64,000 bases of DNA. Origin: JAAUUE01 sp943370025 (lineage in GTDB: Bacteria > Cyanobacteriota > Cyanobacteriia > Cyanobacteriales > JAAUUE01). The stretch lies in the NCBI GenBank assembly GCA_943370025.1, contig CALRPI020000001.1, positions 62,001 through 126,000 of the forward strand, given 5' to 3'. The notes beneath the pieces were generated by a model, which ran no database searches, was not told where the DNA came from, and was given only the letters and a program-made list of their open reading frames with translations. Position 1 is the first letter of the stretch, and every line of letters begins with the position of its first letter. A program made the translations under genes and the position numbers. Below are positions 1 to 8,002 of the stretch, one piece after another.

Positions 1-1216
1 CATCCACCACAATAATGATTTTCTGCCCCCGTGGGAGATTTTGGCTGGCTTCCCCCAGTAACTTTGCTAAGACATTTCCATCCCGTGTAGTGTTCTCTGG
101 CAATTTAGGATAATTCAAGCCATACCCCTGAATCAGTTGGGTACAGATATTTTCTAGGAACTGGTCAGCCCGAATAATTCCCTGAGATTGGATATTAAAA
201 TGAGTCAGTCCCCGCCCTTGGAGCAACTGCACACACCGTGCCATGATCGCACTTTTCCCCACACCGGGATCCGCCTCTAAGATAAAGTAGCCCTTGGGCT
301 GTTGCCGGACAAAATTCTGCATCGCCTCAAAAACATAGTGCCGTCCCACAAAATCTTGGGTCTTCTCTTGGATAACCGCCTCACACGCTTGGGGAAGAGG
401 TAACTGGGGCTTAGTCAGATCGAAATATTGCTGGAAAGATTCCCGAATTTGGGCAAGCTCATCCCGGATGCCCGTATCCAATTGTTGCAATAGCTGAATA
501 ATATTTTGCTGCGTGATCGCAACTTGGTTAACTTGGGCAATATTATCCCGTAACAAATCCAACACCATGCCACTAAAAGCCTTGCCCCCCTGACTAGCAT
601 CCTGCTTGAGAACCTCCCGCAGATAGAAAGGAAACCTCTCGTGGAGCTTCTTGCTCATAGCAGCCATGACATCCTGATATTCCTCAATCCCCGCAGGTAA
701 ATGACTTTCCTCCTGCTCCATCAAATAATTCACCAACTTTTGCCAACTGGGTAAATCTAGGGTACTAAACCTGGCGCCCTCCCCCGTAAAAGCCTCAAAA
801 GCATAACGTAACTGACCTTCCTCGATCGCCCCATAATCCCCCGGACTTTCTTCACTGCGATCGACCCCCAACCAATAACCCTCCGTGTGATCGACCAACC
901 CCCGAAAAGTACCCGCCAGTTCTGGATAGGATTCTCGGATCACCTCTTGGATTCCCAGAGCGATTGCCCTCCCCGCCGCCTTAGTCAAATCCTCATTAGT
1001 CAAAACCTGCGGACTATCCCGTAGCCTCTTCGCCAAATCTCCCAAATTAGCCGCCGCCATACTGTTGAGGAGAGAAGAACTAAACCCAGCCAAGATGGGA
1101 ATTGCTGCGATCGAAGCTCCTCCCGTAGCACAAGCTGCCGCTACCGAACCGATCGATAGGATCGCTGTCTCCCCCAACAGAAGCTTATGTTCCTTGAAAA
1201 TCGTTAATAGAGCCAT
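1..1216 (-). CDS. P-loop (NACHT/STAND-like) ATPase, 3' end outside window
   Basis: The reading frame runs from an ATG at 1216 to the left edge without a stop, so only the first 405 codons are visible. Residues about 12-50 are hydrophobic and Gly/Ala/Ser-rich and could enter a membrane. A mostly helical region follows. A Walker A motif (DPGVGKS) starts at residue 316, just after the phrase DFVGRHYVFEAM, which is typical of the segment preceding the P-loop in STAND/NACHT-type ATPases. A hydrophobic strand ending in Asp at the edge (IIIVVD) is the Walker B. Proteins of this type usually carry WD40 or TPR repeats further on, but that part is not in the window. A role in signalling or defence is inference; substrate unknown. 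Confidence 0.8.
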   Translation of the reverse strand, partial: MALLTIFKEHKLLLGETAILSIGSVAAACATGGASIAAIPILAGFSSSLLNSMAAANLGDLAKRLRDSPQVLTNEDLTKAAGRAIALGIQEVIRESYPELAGTFRGLVDHTEGYWLGVDRSEESPGDYGAIEEGQLRYAFEAFTGEGARFSTLDLPSWQKLVNYLMEQEESHLPAGIEEYQDVMAAMSKKLHERFPFYLREVLKQDASQGGKAFSGMVLDLLRDNIAQVNQVAITQQNIIQLLQQLDTGIRDELAQIRESFQQYFDLTKPQLPLPQACEAVIQEKTQDFVGRHYVFEAMQNFVRQQPKGYFILEADPGVGKSAIMARCVQLLQGRGLTHFNIQSQGIIRADQFLENICTQLIQGYGLNYPKLPENTTRDGNVLAKLLGEASQNLPRGQKIIIVVD

Positions 1217-1343
1217 AAGTTAGAGCCATAGGATAGGGGCGATCGATGAGAAAAGAAACTAAAATACTTGCTGAATATAGAATAACCCTTTTAGATTCTC
1301 CAAGCTAACCCAATGTTAGGCTTATAGACTTAGAGTCAAGGTT

Positions 1344-1901
1344 TCAGGGTCTAGAGCTACGCCTGACTTGTTTAGAGCTTGGAGTGATTAGATTATTTTT
1401 GGGTTCCGACTTCGGCAAAATCTGCTCGTAGGCATTGACCTTTTTGTTCAGTTCCCGAATCCTACGAGAGAGCAGCCGGATGATATTCACCGCCACACCG
1501 GGAGTTTCTTCGATCGCATCATACAACTGAAGCTGAGTCAGAATCAGACACTCACAGGGCGCAAGTGTTGTCACCGAAGCCGATCGAGGTTCAGCATCAA
1601 ATAAAGACATCTCCCCAAAAGTTGCTCCCTGTTGCAACCGGGCTAATTCTCGCTCACTTTGAGGTTGCTTAGAAAAATCTCCAGAAGGGAGATTTTTGCC
1701 AACATTGATATGTACCTTCACTAACCCTGCCACCACAATATAGAGCGATCGCCCCTCCTCCCCCTCCGTGAAGATGCGATGATTCACCGGAAATTCCACC
1801 TCATCCATCACCGAAGCAAGGCGCACCAAAAAATCATCCCGCAATTCTTGGAAAATGGGCACACCCCGAACAAATAGTAATCGCTCAACACTGGTCAGCA
1901 T
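1344..1901 (-). CDS. Cyclic nucleotide-binding domain protein
   Basis: This 185-residue protein has a single cNMP-binding (CRP-type) domain at about residues 15-140. It shows the usual beta-roll glycines, the FGEMSLFDAEPRSASV phosphate-binding cassette and a C-terminal helix rich in charged residues. No helix-turn-helix DNA-binding domain follows, so it is probably a sensor module and not a transcription factor. It lies 74 bases downstream of the MFS-HEAT gene on the same strand. In several cyanobacteria such transporters are associated with cNMP domains, so the two may work together. Function beyond ligand binding is not determined. Confidence 0.85.
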   Translation of the reverse strand: MLTSVERLLFVRGVPIFQELRDDFLVRLASVMDEVEFPVNHRIFTEGEEGRSLYIVVAGLVKVHINVGKNLPSGDFSKQPQSERELARLQQGATFGEMSLFDAEPRSASVTTLAPCECLILTQLQLYDAIEETPGVAVNIIRLLSRRIRELNKKVNAYEQILPKSEPKNNLITPSSKQVRRSSRP

Positions 1902-1975
1902 AGTTTATTCTTACTCACTTTACCCCCTGTCGGTTCGACTTCGCTCACCGAGCGGGGCTGGGGGGATCAGATAAC

Positions 1976-4906
1976 TTATCTAGATTTCGCCAGTAATTGC
2001 CGGACTTGGGCAGCTACCAGAGGGCTTGGGTCTTTTTCTAAATGGTGAATTAAAGACTCACAAGCACGGGGTGAAGCAACTTGGAGATAGGCCAACACTG
2101 CCTCCCGGACAAACCCCGTCGGATGCCTTAAACATACCAGAATTATGTCTAAACTAATCCGCCACCGAGCCGATCGCGCCCCATGAAAACAACAAGCCAG
2201 ACACCAATCCGGCAGGAATTGCCTTAGCTCTAGTAAATGGTGCAATCGATCGCGGGGGGACATTTTTTGGTAGGGCAGCAGTGGTTGCAGGCTGACTAGG
2301 CGATCGCTAATCCCCCGTTGGTCGAGGACTTGGAGAATTACCTGCTTGGTGGGTAAATCCAGAGTATTATCCAAAATTTCTATGCCCAGGGCAATACTAG
2401 AGCGACTATCAGAATCTAGGTTAAAAGCCGCTGCCTGAATCGCCGCTGGAGGGTAGAGGAATTTCATTAATAAAAAGCAGCGATCGATCCCATCCACTGC
2501 TGCGTCTTGGAGCGATCGCCTCAGCAAAGTCACCTCCTCCCCTGGTAAATCTGCGATCGCCCCATAGATCTGCGCCAATAGCGATAATTCCTGCTGGATA
2601 AAATTCTCCACCCCACTCCGCCCTAGTTGATCTAATGCTATTTCAATCCCCATGTCCTCGGGTATTTTCAATAAGGTTTTCAGGATTTGCCGGCGATTTG
2701 TACCCCAGCTAGTCCCCAGTTCCTCTACTAGCGTGGAAATTGCCAACCCCGTCCCAATGCCCCCCATCACATCCCAAGCCATGAAGCGCACCAACTCTGG
2801 CTGATAGATATCCGCCAACAGCGATCGGACTAAAGGCACCGCCTCATCTTCCATAGAGATCAAAGCTAGACGAGTAGCTTCCCGCGTGGATTTGTAGTGC
2901 AAACCTTTTAGCAGTGCCGGATAATATTCCTCTAACCGGAGGAGGGCAATCACTTCTAGTAAGGCACAACGCACCCGCAAAGAATCATCTTGCAACAGGC
3001 GGGGAATGTAAATCCGCAGAGCTTGGAGATATTCTGCCTCCCGCAATGCTCGACACCCCATAATCCGTTCTTTTTCTTGGGAGTGGGTGAGCATCCGCCG
3101 CAAAATATCTGTTGCCATGGCTTTTTGAGCGGGGGTTCCCCAGCGCAGCATCAAAGCCGCAGCCGTAGATCGCACCGTCGCATGACTGGTGGGCTGGAGG
3201 TAGGGAGTGAGGGTTTCTGGGTCTAGGTTGGTCGGGTAAGACCAGAGATAGCGCAGGGTCAGAGCCAAAACTTCTGGGGGCAGGTCAGTAGCTAACAGAG
3301 CCGCCACTTGGGGAAAATACCCAGCTTGGGGATAGCGGAGCATTGCCTTTAGGCTCTGGTACTGCAATCTGGGGGGAAACTTACTCAAGAGGGGAGCTAA
3401 AACCTCCCCAACTCCTTGGGGATCAATTTGACAGAGGAGTTGAATGCAGGAGCGGTGGTCACGCTCGGTACCCGGTTGCTCTAGCGCCTGGAGAATTGCC
3501 TGTTTCCAAGCTCGTAAATCTACGTTTGAGGTACTCAAGCGTCCCTGTTCGGCACTCTGGACAAGCAGGTTGACGTAGGTAGATCGCATCTTCCACGCAC
3601 TGTAAAGCCAGAGCACAGAAGCTGCTACTACCGCCAGCAGCAAGAGATAAAATCCTTCCTTCCCCACTAATTGCTGCCCAAAAAAACTCAGACCCCAGAG
3701 GGCAACCCCTGTCACTCCCATGGCGATCGGCTGAATGATTCCCTGCACCCTTGCTTGGTAGAGATTTCTTACCCCCTCTGGCAAAGGCTGAAACAGCGTC
3801 GGCTCAATCCCCGCCAGAATGGTATACCGGAAGATCTCATCGATAAACTTAATAATGATCACCCCAACTAGGCTACTCACCAACCCACTCAAGGTCAGGG
3901 CACAGCCTACTAGTAAGGCTCCCGGCAGCAGCATTGCCGAGACGAAAACCCCCAATTTATCAATCAGGCGACTGGAGACAAACCACTGGACTAGCAGTTC
4001 AAATAAGCTAATAATGCCGCTGAGAATCGCCAAGAAAAAGGCGATCGTATTCACATCCAAGTTTAGGGATTCCACCTGTTGCAGGTACAGAAATTCCACC
4101 AACAGCAAAATCACTTGGACTAGGGTGAAAAATACTAGCAAGGGCACGACATAACCTTGGAGTTCCTTCGTGGATTTCCCACTCCCTTTCCAGAGCGATC
4201 GCCAGCTACTCTGCCCCAGTTCTGGACTGCCACTAGTCATCCGTCCCCTTGCCACCGCTGGGAAAAAGTTTTGGTAATGTTGGCAGAGATAAAACATGAT
4301 CCCCGCCCCCATCAGCAGAAAAGTTCCCCCCAACACCATCACATTTTCAATCCCCACCACCCTAATCACCAACGGCAGGGAGAACCCAGAAACAAGTTCT
4401 GCCACCAGCACTCCACTGGAAATTAGGGGATAGGTGCGTTTGATTTCCCGGATATTAAATAACTGATTGGCGGCGATCGCTGTATTCAGACTTTTCAGGG
4501 TATCAGTAATATCTACCCACAGCCGGAGCAAAAATACTGTCAATAATAGGAGAATGCCTTCGGTTCGCAAACCTAGCCAAAACAGAAACATGGGCAGAGC
4601 CATGAACAGGGCAATGACCAAGAGTAATCGCCGCATGGGCAGTTGCTTTTCTAGCCAAGAATAGAGCAACCCCAAGCCACTGCCCAGTAAGGCGCTAGCA
4701 ATATAGATTACTGGTAGCCAGCTAGTTCCATACTTACTGAGAAAGAGAGCCAAGGCGGTATTTTCTAGCCACAGCAAACCCAGATTAGTCGTGGCATGGA
4801 ACGCAAACATCAAGCCAGTACGCCCCACTTCATCTGGGCGGAGATTCAACGACTGCAAGAGTTTGATGCCCCACAACTCCCTGAAATCCTGCTGCACTAC
4901 TTTCAT
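1976..4906 (-). CDS. MFS-type membrane protein with C-terminal HEAT repeats
   Basis: The 976-residue protein has two halves. Residues about 25-440 contain roughly 12 hydrophobic membrane segments with an MFS / nucleotide-transporter-like layout. Residues about 450-976 are soluble helical repeats of HEAT type, with recurrent hydrophobic helix pairs and phrases such as EATRLALISMEDEAVPLVRSL. The substrate cannot be read from sequence. The gene starts 35 bases after infC on the same strand and is followed by a cyclic-nucleotide-binding protein, so co-transcription is likely. The long helical-repeat tail suggests a scaffolding or sensing role. The family is usually annotated only as MFS transporter or HEAT-repeat protein. 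Confidence 0.8.
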   Translation of the reverse strand: MKVVQQDFRELWGIKLLQSLNLRPDEVGRTGLMFAFHATTNLGLLWLENTALALFLSKYGTSWLPVIYIASALLGSGLGLLYSWLEKQLPMRRLLLVIALFMALPMFLFWLGLRTEGILLLLTVFLLRLWVDITDTLKSLNTAIAANQLFNIREIKRTYPLISSGVLVAELVSGFSLPLVIRVVGIENVMVLGGTFLLMGAGIMFYLCQHYQNFFPAVARGRMTSGSPELGQSSWRSLWKGSGKSTKELQGYVVPLLVFFTLVQVILLLVEFLYLQQVESLNLDVNTIAFFLAILSGIISLFELLVQWFVSSRLIDKLGVFVSAMLLPGALLVGCALTLSGLVSSLVGVIIIKFIDEIFRYTILAGIEPTLFQPLPEGVRNLYQARVQGIIQPIAMGVTGVALWGLSFFGQQLVGKEGFYLLLLAVVAASVLWLYSAWKMRSTYVNLLVQSAEQGRLSTSNVDLRAWKQAILQALEQPGTERDHRSCIQLLCQIDPQGVGEVLAPLLSKFPPRLQYQSLKAMLRYPQAGYFPQVAALLATDLPPEVLALTLRYLWSYPTNLDPETLTPYLQPTSHATVRSTAAALMLRWGTPAQKAMATDILRRMLTHSQEKERIMGCRALREAEYLQALRIYIPRLLQDDSLRVRCALLEVIALLRLEEYYPALLKGLHYKSTREATRLALISMEDEAVPLVRSLLADIYQPELVRFMAWDVMGGIGTGLAISTLVEELGTSWGTNRRQILKTLLKIPEDMGIEIALDQLGRSGVENFIQQELSLLAQIYGAIADLPGEEVTLLRRSLQDAAVDGIDRCFLLMKFLYPPAAIQAAAFNLDSDSRSSIALGIEILDNTLDLPTKQVILQVLDQRGISDRLVSLQPLLPYQKMSPRDRLHHLLELRQFLPDWCLACCFHGARSARWRISLDIILVCLRHPTGFVREAVLAYLQVASPRACESLIHHLEKDPSPLVAAQVRQLLAKSR

Positions 4907-4941
4907 CTAGGTAATTTTTGTCTAGGCACTAAACCCAAGAA

Positions 4942-5496
4942 CTATTTAACCGCTTTGGGAGAGAGGAGCATCATCATGTTTCTGCCTTCTTTTTTGGGTG
5001 CTTGTTGCAAGTCAGCAAAATCTTGTAGATCCCCAGCCATTCTCTTGAGTAAATCTTCTGCTAGGTTACTGTGCTGAATTTCTCTACCCCGAAAGGTAAT
5101 CGTGGCTTTGACTTTGTCGCCAGCATCAAGGAATTTTTTGGCTTGATTAACCCGGACTTGGTAATCATGCTCCTCGATTTTGTAGCGCATTTTTACTTCT
5201 TTGACATCGGCGGTATGCTGTTTCTTTTTAGCTTCCCGTGCCTTCTTTTCTTGCTCAAACTTATACTTGCCGTAGTCCATAATCCGGCATACGGGAGGAT
5301 CAGCCTTGTCACTGACTAAGACTAAATCCAGCTCCCGCTCTTCGGCGATACGGATCGCCTCTTGGGGAGTAATCACACCTAGTTGTCCGCCGTCACTGTC
5401 GATGACACGAATTTTGGGAAAGCGGATGCGTTCGTTAATCTGGGGCAGATCCCGTTGTCGTTTTTTGTCAATTACAGGGGTGGGTTTGTTGCTCAA
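4942..5496 (-). CDS. infC: Translation initiation factor IF-3
   Basis: A 184-residue IF-3 with both domains. The N-terminal domain begins at the conserved segment DLPQINERIRFPKIRVID, and the C-terminal domain carries VKEVKMRYKIEEHDYQVR and the KVKATITFRGREI strand. IF-3 binds the 30S subunit, blocks premature 50S joining and proofreads the start codon. The start codon is TTG (5496). Upstream in this frame there is no ATG or GTG before a TAA, and the next ATG lies well inside the protein, so a non-ATG start is needed. Non-ATG infC starts are linked to autoregulation in E. coli (AUU); the same logic here is inference. No clear Shine-Dalgarno sequence is visible. Confidence 0.95.
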   Translation of the reverse strand: MSNKPTPVIDKKRQRDLPQINERIRFPKIRVIDSDGGQLGVITPQEAIRIAEERELDLVLVSDKADPPVCRIMDYGKYKFEQEKKAREAKKKQHTADVKEVKMRYKIEEHDYQVRVNQAKKFLDAGDKVKATITFRGREIQHSNLAEDLLKRMAGDLQDFADLQQAPKKEGRNMMMLLSPKAVK

Positions 5497-5618
5497 GGTT
5501 GGATAGGGTATTTGGGTAAATGGATAATTAGGTTTACTCTCTACTTTAAAACAAAGTAGTTATTCCTTATTGTAATCGTAATCACGGAAAACCTAGCAAT
5601 CTTGGAGATGAAAGGGGG

Positions 5619-7157
5619 TTACTGGCGAAGAGGAATCTCAATCATAAATTCTGCGCCTTTACCCAGAGAGGACTGGCACCGCAAGATACCCCTATGTCTT
5701 TCTGTAACTATTTGATAACTAATGGATATGCCCATCCCCGTACCCTTGCCCACAGGTTTGGTGGTGAAGAAGGGATTAAATAGCTGATTTTGTACACTTT
5801 CATCCATCCCTGTCCCATTATCAGTAATGCAAATGAATAGCTGCTCTGGCTCTAAGATTCCTGTCCGAATTTTGATAGTTGGTGTGGGGCGATCGCCTAA
5901 TCTTTCGGGTAGTTGATCTAGTAATTGATCTGGTGATTGAGCTAAAGAGTTGTGCGGGTAATGTGACTCTAAAGAGTCGATCGCATTGCTCAAAATATTC
6001 ATAAATACTTGGTTTAACTGTCCTGCGTAGCATTCTACTAAAGGCAGATCGCCATATTCCTTAATAATTCTAATGGCTGTTTTAGGGGCAGTAGGATGAT
6101 CATTAGCTCTTAGTCGGCTCTCCAAAAGCATCAGAGCACTATCAATTCCTTCATGAATGTTGACAGCTTTCATCTCAGCTTCATCTAGGCGAGAGAAAAG
6201 TCTCAGCGATCGCACGATATCACGAATTCTCTCTGCCCCCGTCTGCATAGAGGCAAGAAGTTTTATGATGTCTTCTTTAATAAACTCTAAATTGATTTCC
6301 TTAATTTTATGTTGAATTTCTGGTGTGGCTTTAGGAAAATTAGATTGATAAAGTTTTAAAAGTTGCAGCAGGTCTTGAATATATTCTTGAGCAGGGAAGA
6401 TATTTCCCTGAATAAAGTTAACCGGATTATTAATTTCATGGGCAATACCTGCAACCAGTTGCCCTAAGGCGGACATTTTTTCGCTTTGGATAAGATGTAA
6501 TTGGGCTTGTTTGAGGTCATGTAAGGTTTTTGTTAACTGTGCAGCAGATTCTTGTAATGCTTCTTCTATCTGTTTGCGCTCCATCTCTGCGGCTGCACGG
6601 GCTGTAAATATTTGCATAATTGACTCTAGATACTCTCGATTTTCCATGGGCTTATTATCTAGAGCTGCTAGATGCCCCATCAGATTGCCTGAAGAATCAA
6701 GGAGAGGTATCCCAATATAGCTCTCTGCCTGTAGGTCAACTAGATCCTGATCATTGGGAAATAAGGCTTGGACATCAGTAGGATAGAAGCAACAACTATG
6801 CTCTCCCGTAACAATTTCACAGGGAGTCCCGGTCACCGCATACTCAAAATTATCCCCAAAACCCTGCCCCATCCAAAATGCCAAGGTTCGGAGATTTTGC
6901 GCTTGCTTGGTTGGTTTTGGATCTGTGCATTCTGTAATAAAGGCATAACGCACTCCTAGGGCAGCAGCTAATTTGCGGACTAATAGTTCCAAGAAATCGC
7001 TACTTGTGGCAGAGGCAGTTCCTTCAACGATCGCACGTAGTACCCTATCTGAGCGCTCGTACTCTGCATTTTTAGCTTCTAGTTCTGTAATCCGTTGTTG
7101 TAATTTGTCTATTTCAGGAGTTGAAGCAGGAGGTGTATCCGATGGTTGGGTAAACAT
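5619..7157 (-). CDS. GAF-domain sensor histidine kinase
   Basis: This 512-residue kinase has a short N-terminal coiled coil (about 15-40), a GAF domain (about 45-195), a second coiled coil and a kinase core. The phosphoacceptor His is residue 240 in LGQLVAGIAHEINNPV. The ATPase domain shows an N-box (NQVFMNILSNAIDSLE), a G1 box (DNGTGM) and a G2 box (GKGTGMGISI). No transmembrane segments and no receiver domain are present, so it is cytosolic and should pass phosphate to a separate regulator. Its core closely resembles the REC-kinase at 59727-61136. It lies 122 bases upstream of infC on the same strand. Confidence 0.92.
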   Translation of the reverse strand: MFTQPSDTPPASTPEIDKLQQRITELEAKNAEYERSDRVLRAIVEGTASATSSDFLELLVRKLAAALGVRYAFITECTDPKPTKQAQNLRTLAFWMGQGFGDNFEYAVTGTPCEIVTGEHSCCFYPTDVQALFPNDQDLVDLQAESYIGIPLLDSSGNLMGHLAALDNKPMENREYLESIMQIFTARAAAEMERKQIEEALQESAAQLTKTLHDLKQAQLHLIQSEKMSALGQLVAGIAHEINNPVNFIQGNIFPAQEYIQDLLQLLKLYQSNFPKATPEIQHKIKEINLEFIKEDIIKLLASMQTGAERIRDIVRSLRLFSRLDEAEMKAVNIHEGIDSALMLLESRLRANDHPTAPKTAIRIIKEYGDLPLVECYAGQLNQVFMNILSNAIDSLESHYPHNSLAQSPDQLLDQLPERLGDRPTPTIKIRTGILEPEQLFICITDNGTGMDESVQNQLFNPFFTTKPVGKGTGMGISISYQIVTERHRGILRCQSSLGKGAEFMIEIPLRQ

Positions 7158-7215
7158 AATTTTTCCTTGGTTTCAGGGAAATATCCTCTAGGCGGCAACG
7201 GCTATATCTGTACCT

Positions 7216-7857
7216 CTAGCTTATGAAGGAGAGAAGAATGCCAATAATTTTGTCGATGTTGTTAATATAGTAGTCGGAGAGATCGATCGCTACGGTTTGT
7301 TGGCTCAATTCTAAAAATTTCCAAATTTCCCCTGATGTGACAATGCCGTAAATGGTCTTAATCTGATTATTTTCCTGCTGGTTAAAGGTTTGGGCTGCAA
7401 TCATTTCGGCAATACATTGCCCCAGTCCTGCCTTGATATCTTCATTTTTTGCCTCCACGATCGCCACCACCGGGGCACTAATCATTAGTTGTTGTTTTGA
7501 GAGACTAATTAGATAATCACAATAGCCTGTAAGTCCTTGTTCAGGGCTGATATTAAATTCTGTGCCAGAAAATAGGCTGATGGGGGTGGGCGATTGCCGC
7601 CGGAGTTCCAGTAAGGTGGGGGCAATCAGAAATTCTGATCGGGCTTTTTCGGTATTAATCGCTAGGGCAAGGGGAATATTTTCCACAAGGATACGTTTGA
7701 GGTCATCACTGGGGACGATCGATTGAATGTGGGCAAACAGATCGATTTTTTCTTCGATTTGTAAATGAAAGTCTTTTTCGACTTGTCTGAGGGTGAAATT
7801 GCTATAGGGCATGGGTTCAGAGGGAAAGTTAATATTTCGGTAATCAATTTCCGGCAC
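7216..7857 (-). CDS. Hypothetical protein, PD-(D/E)XK nuclease-like
   Basis: A 213-residue protein that starts with GTG; no ATG is available upstream in frame. The middle contains GYCDYLIS followed some 25 residues later by VVAIVEAKNED. The spacing of Asp and the E-x-K motif resembles the PD-(D/E)XK nuclease fold common in small cyanobacterial hypothetical proteins. An amphipathic helix with Gln (GLGQCIAEMIAAQ) follows, as in that fold. No named family was recognised with certainty. It sits alone between the sensor kinase (start 7157) and the helicase and may be an isolated nuclease-like domain of mobile origin. Confidence 0.7.
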   Translation of the reverse strand: MPEIDYRNINFPSEPMPYSNFTLRQVEKDFHLQIEEKIDLFAHIQSIVPSDDLKRILVENIPLALAINTEKARSEFLIAPTLLELRRQSPTPISLFSGTEFNISPEQGLTGYCDYLISLSKQQLMISAPVVAIVEAKNEDIKAGLGQCIAEMIAAQTFNQQENNQIKTIYGIVTSGEIWKFLELSQQTVAIDLSDYYINNIDKIIGILLSFIS

Positions 7858-8002
7858 TAAAAATCTGTAAGGTATTTCAACAATTACTCCATGGTGTAGT
7901 TCGTACTTACGGATAGAATTCTCTGGATACTAGGTAACGAATTCATCAAACGTAATTATTTTTTTTTATGGTTTGGGCTTGAATCATCTTTCTCCCCTAG
8001 CT

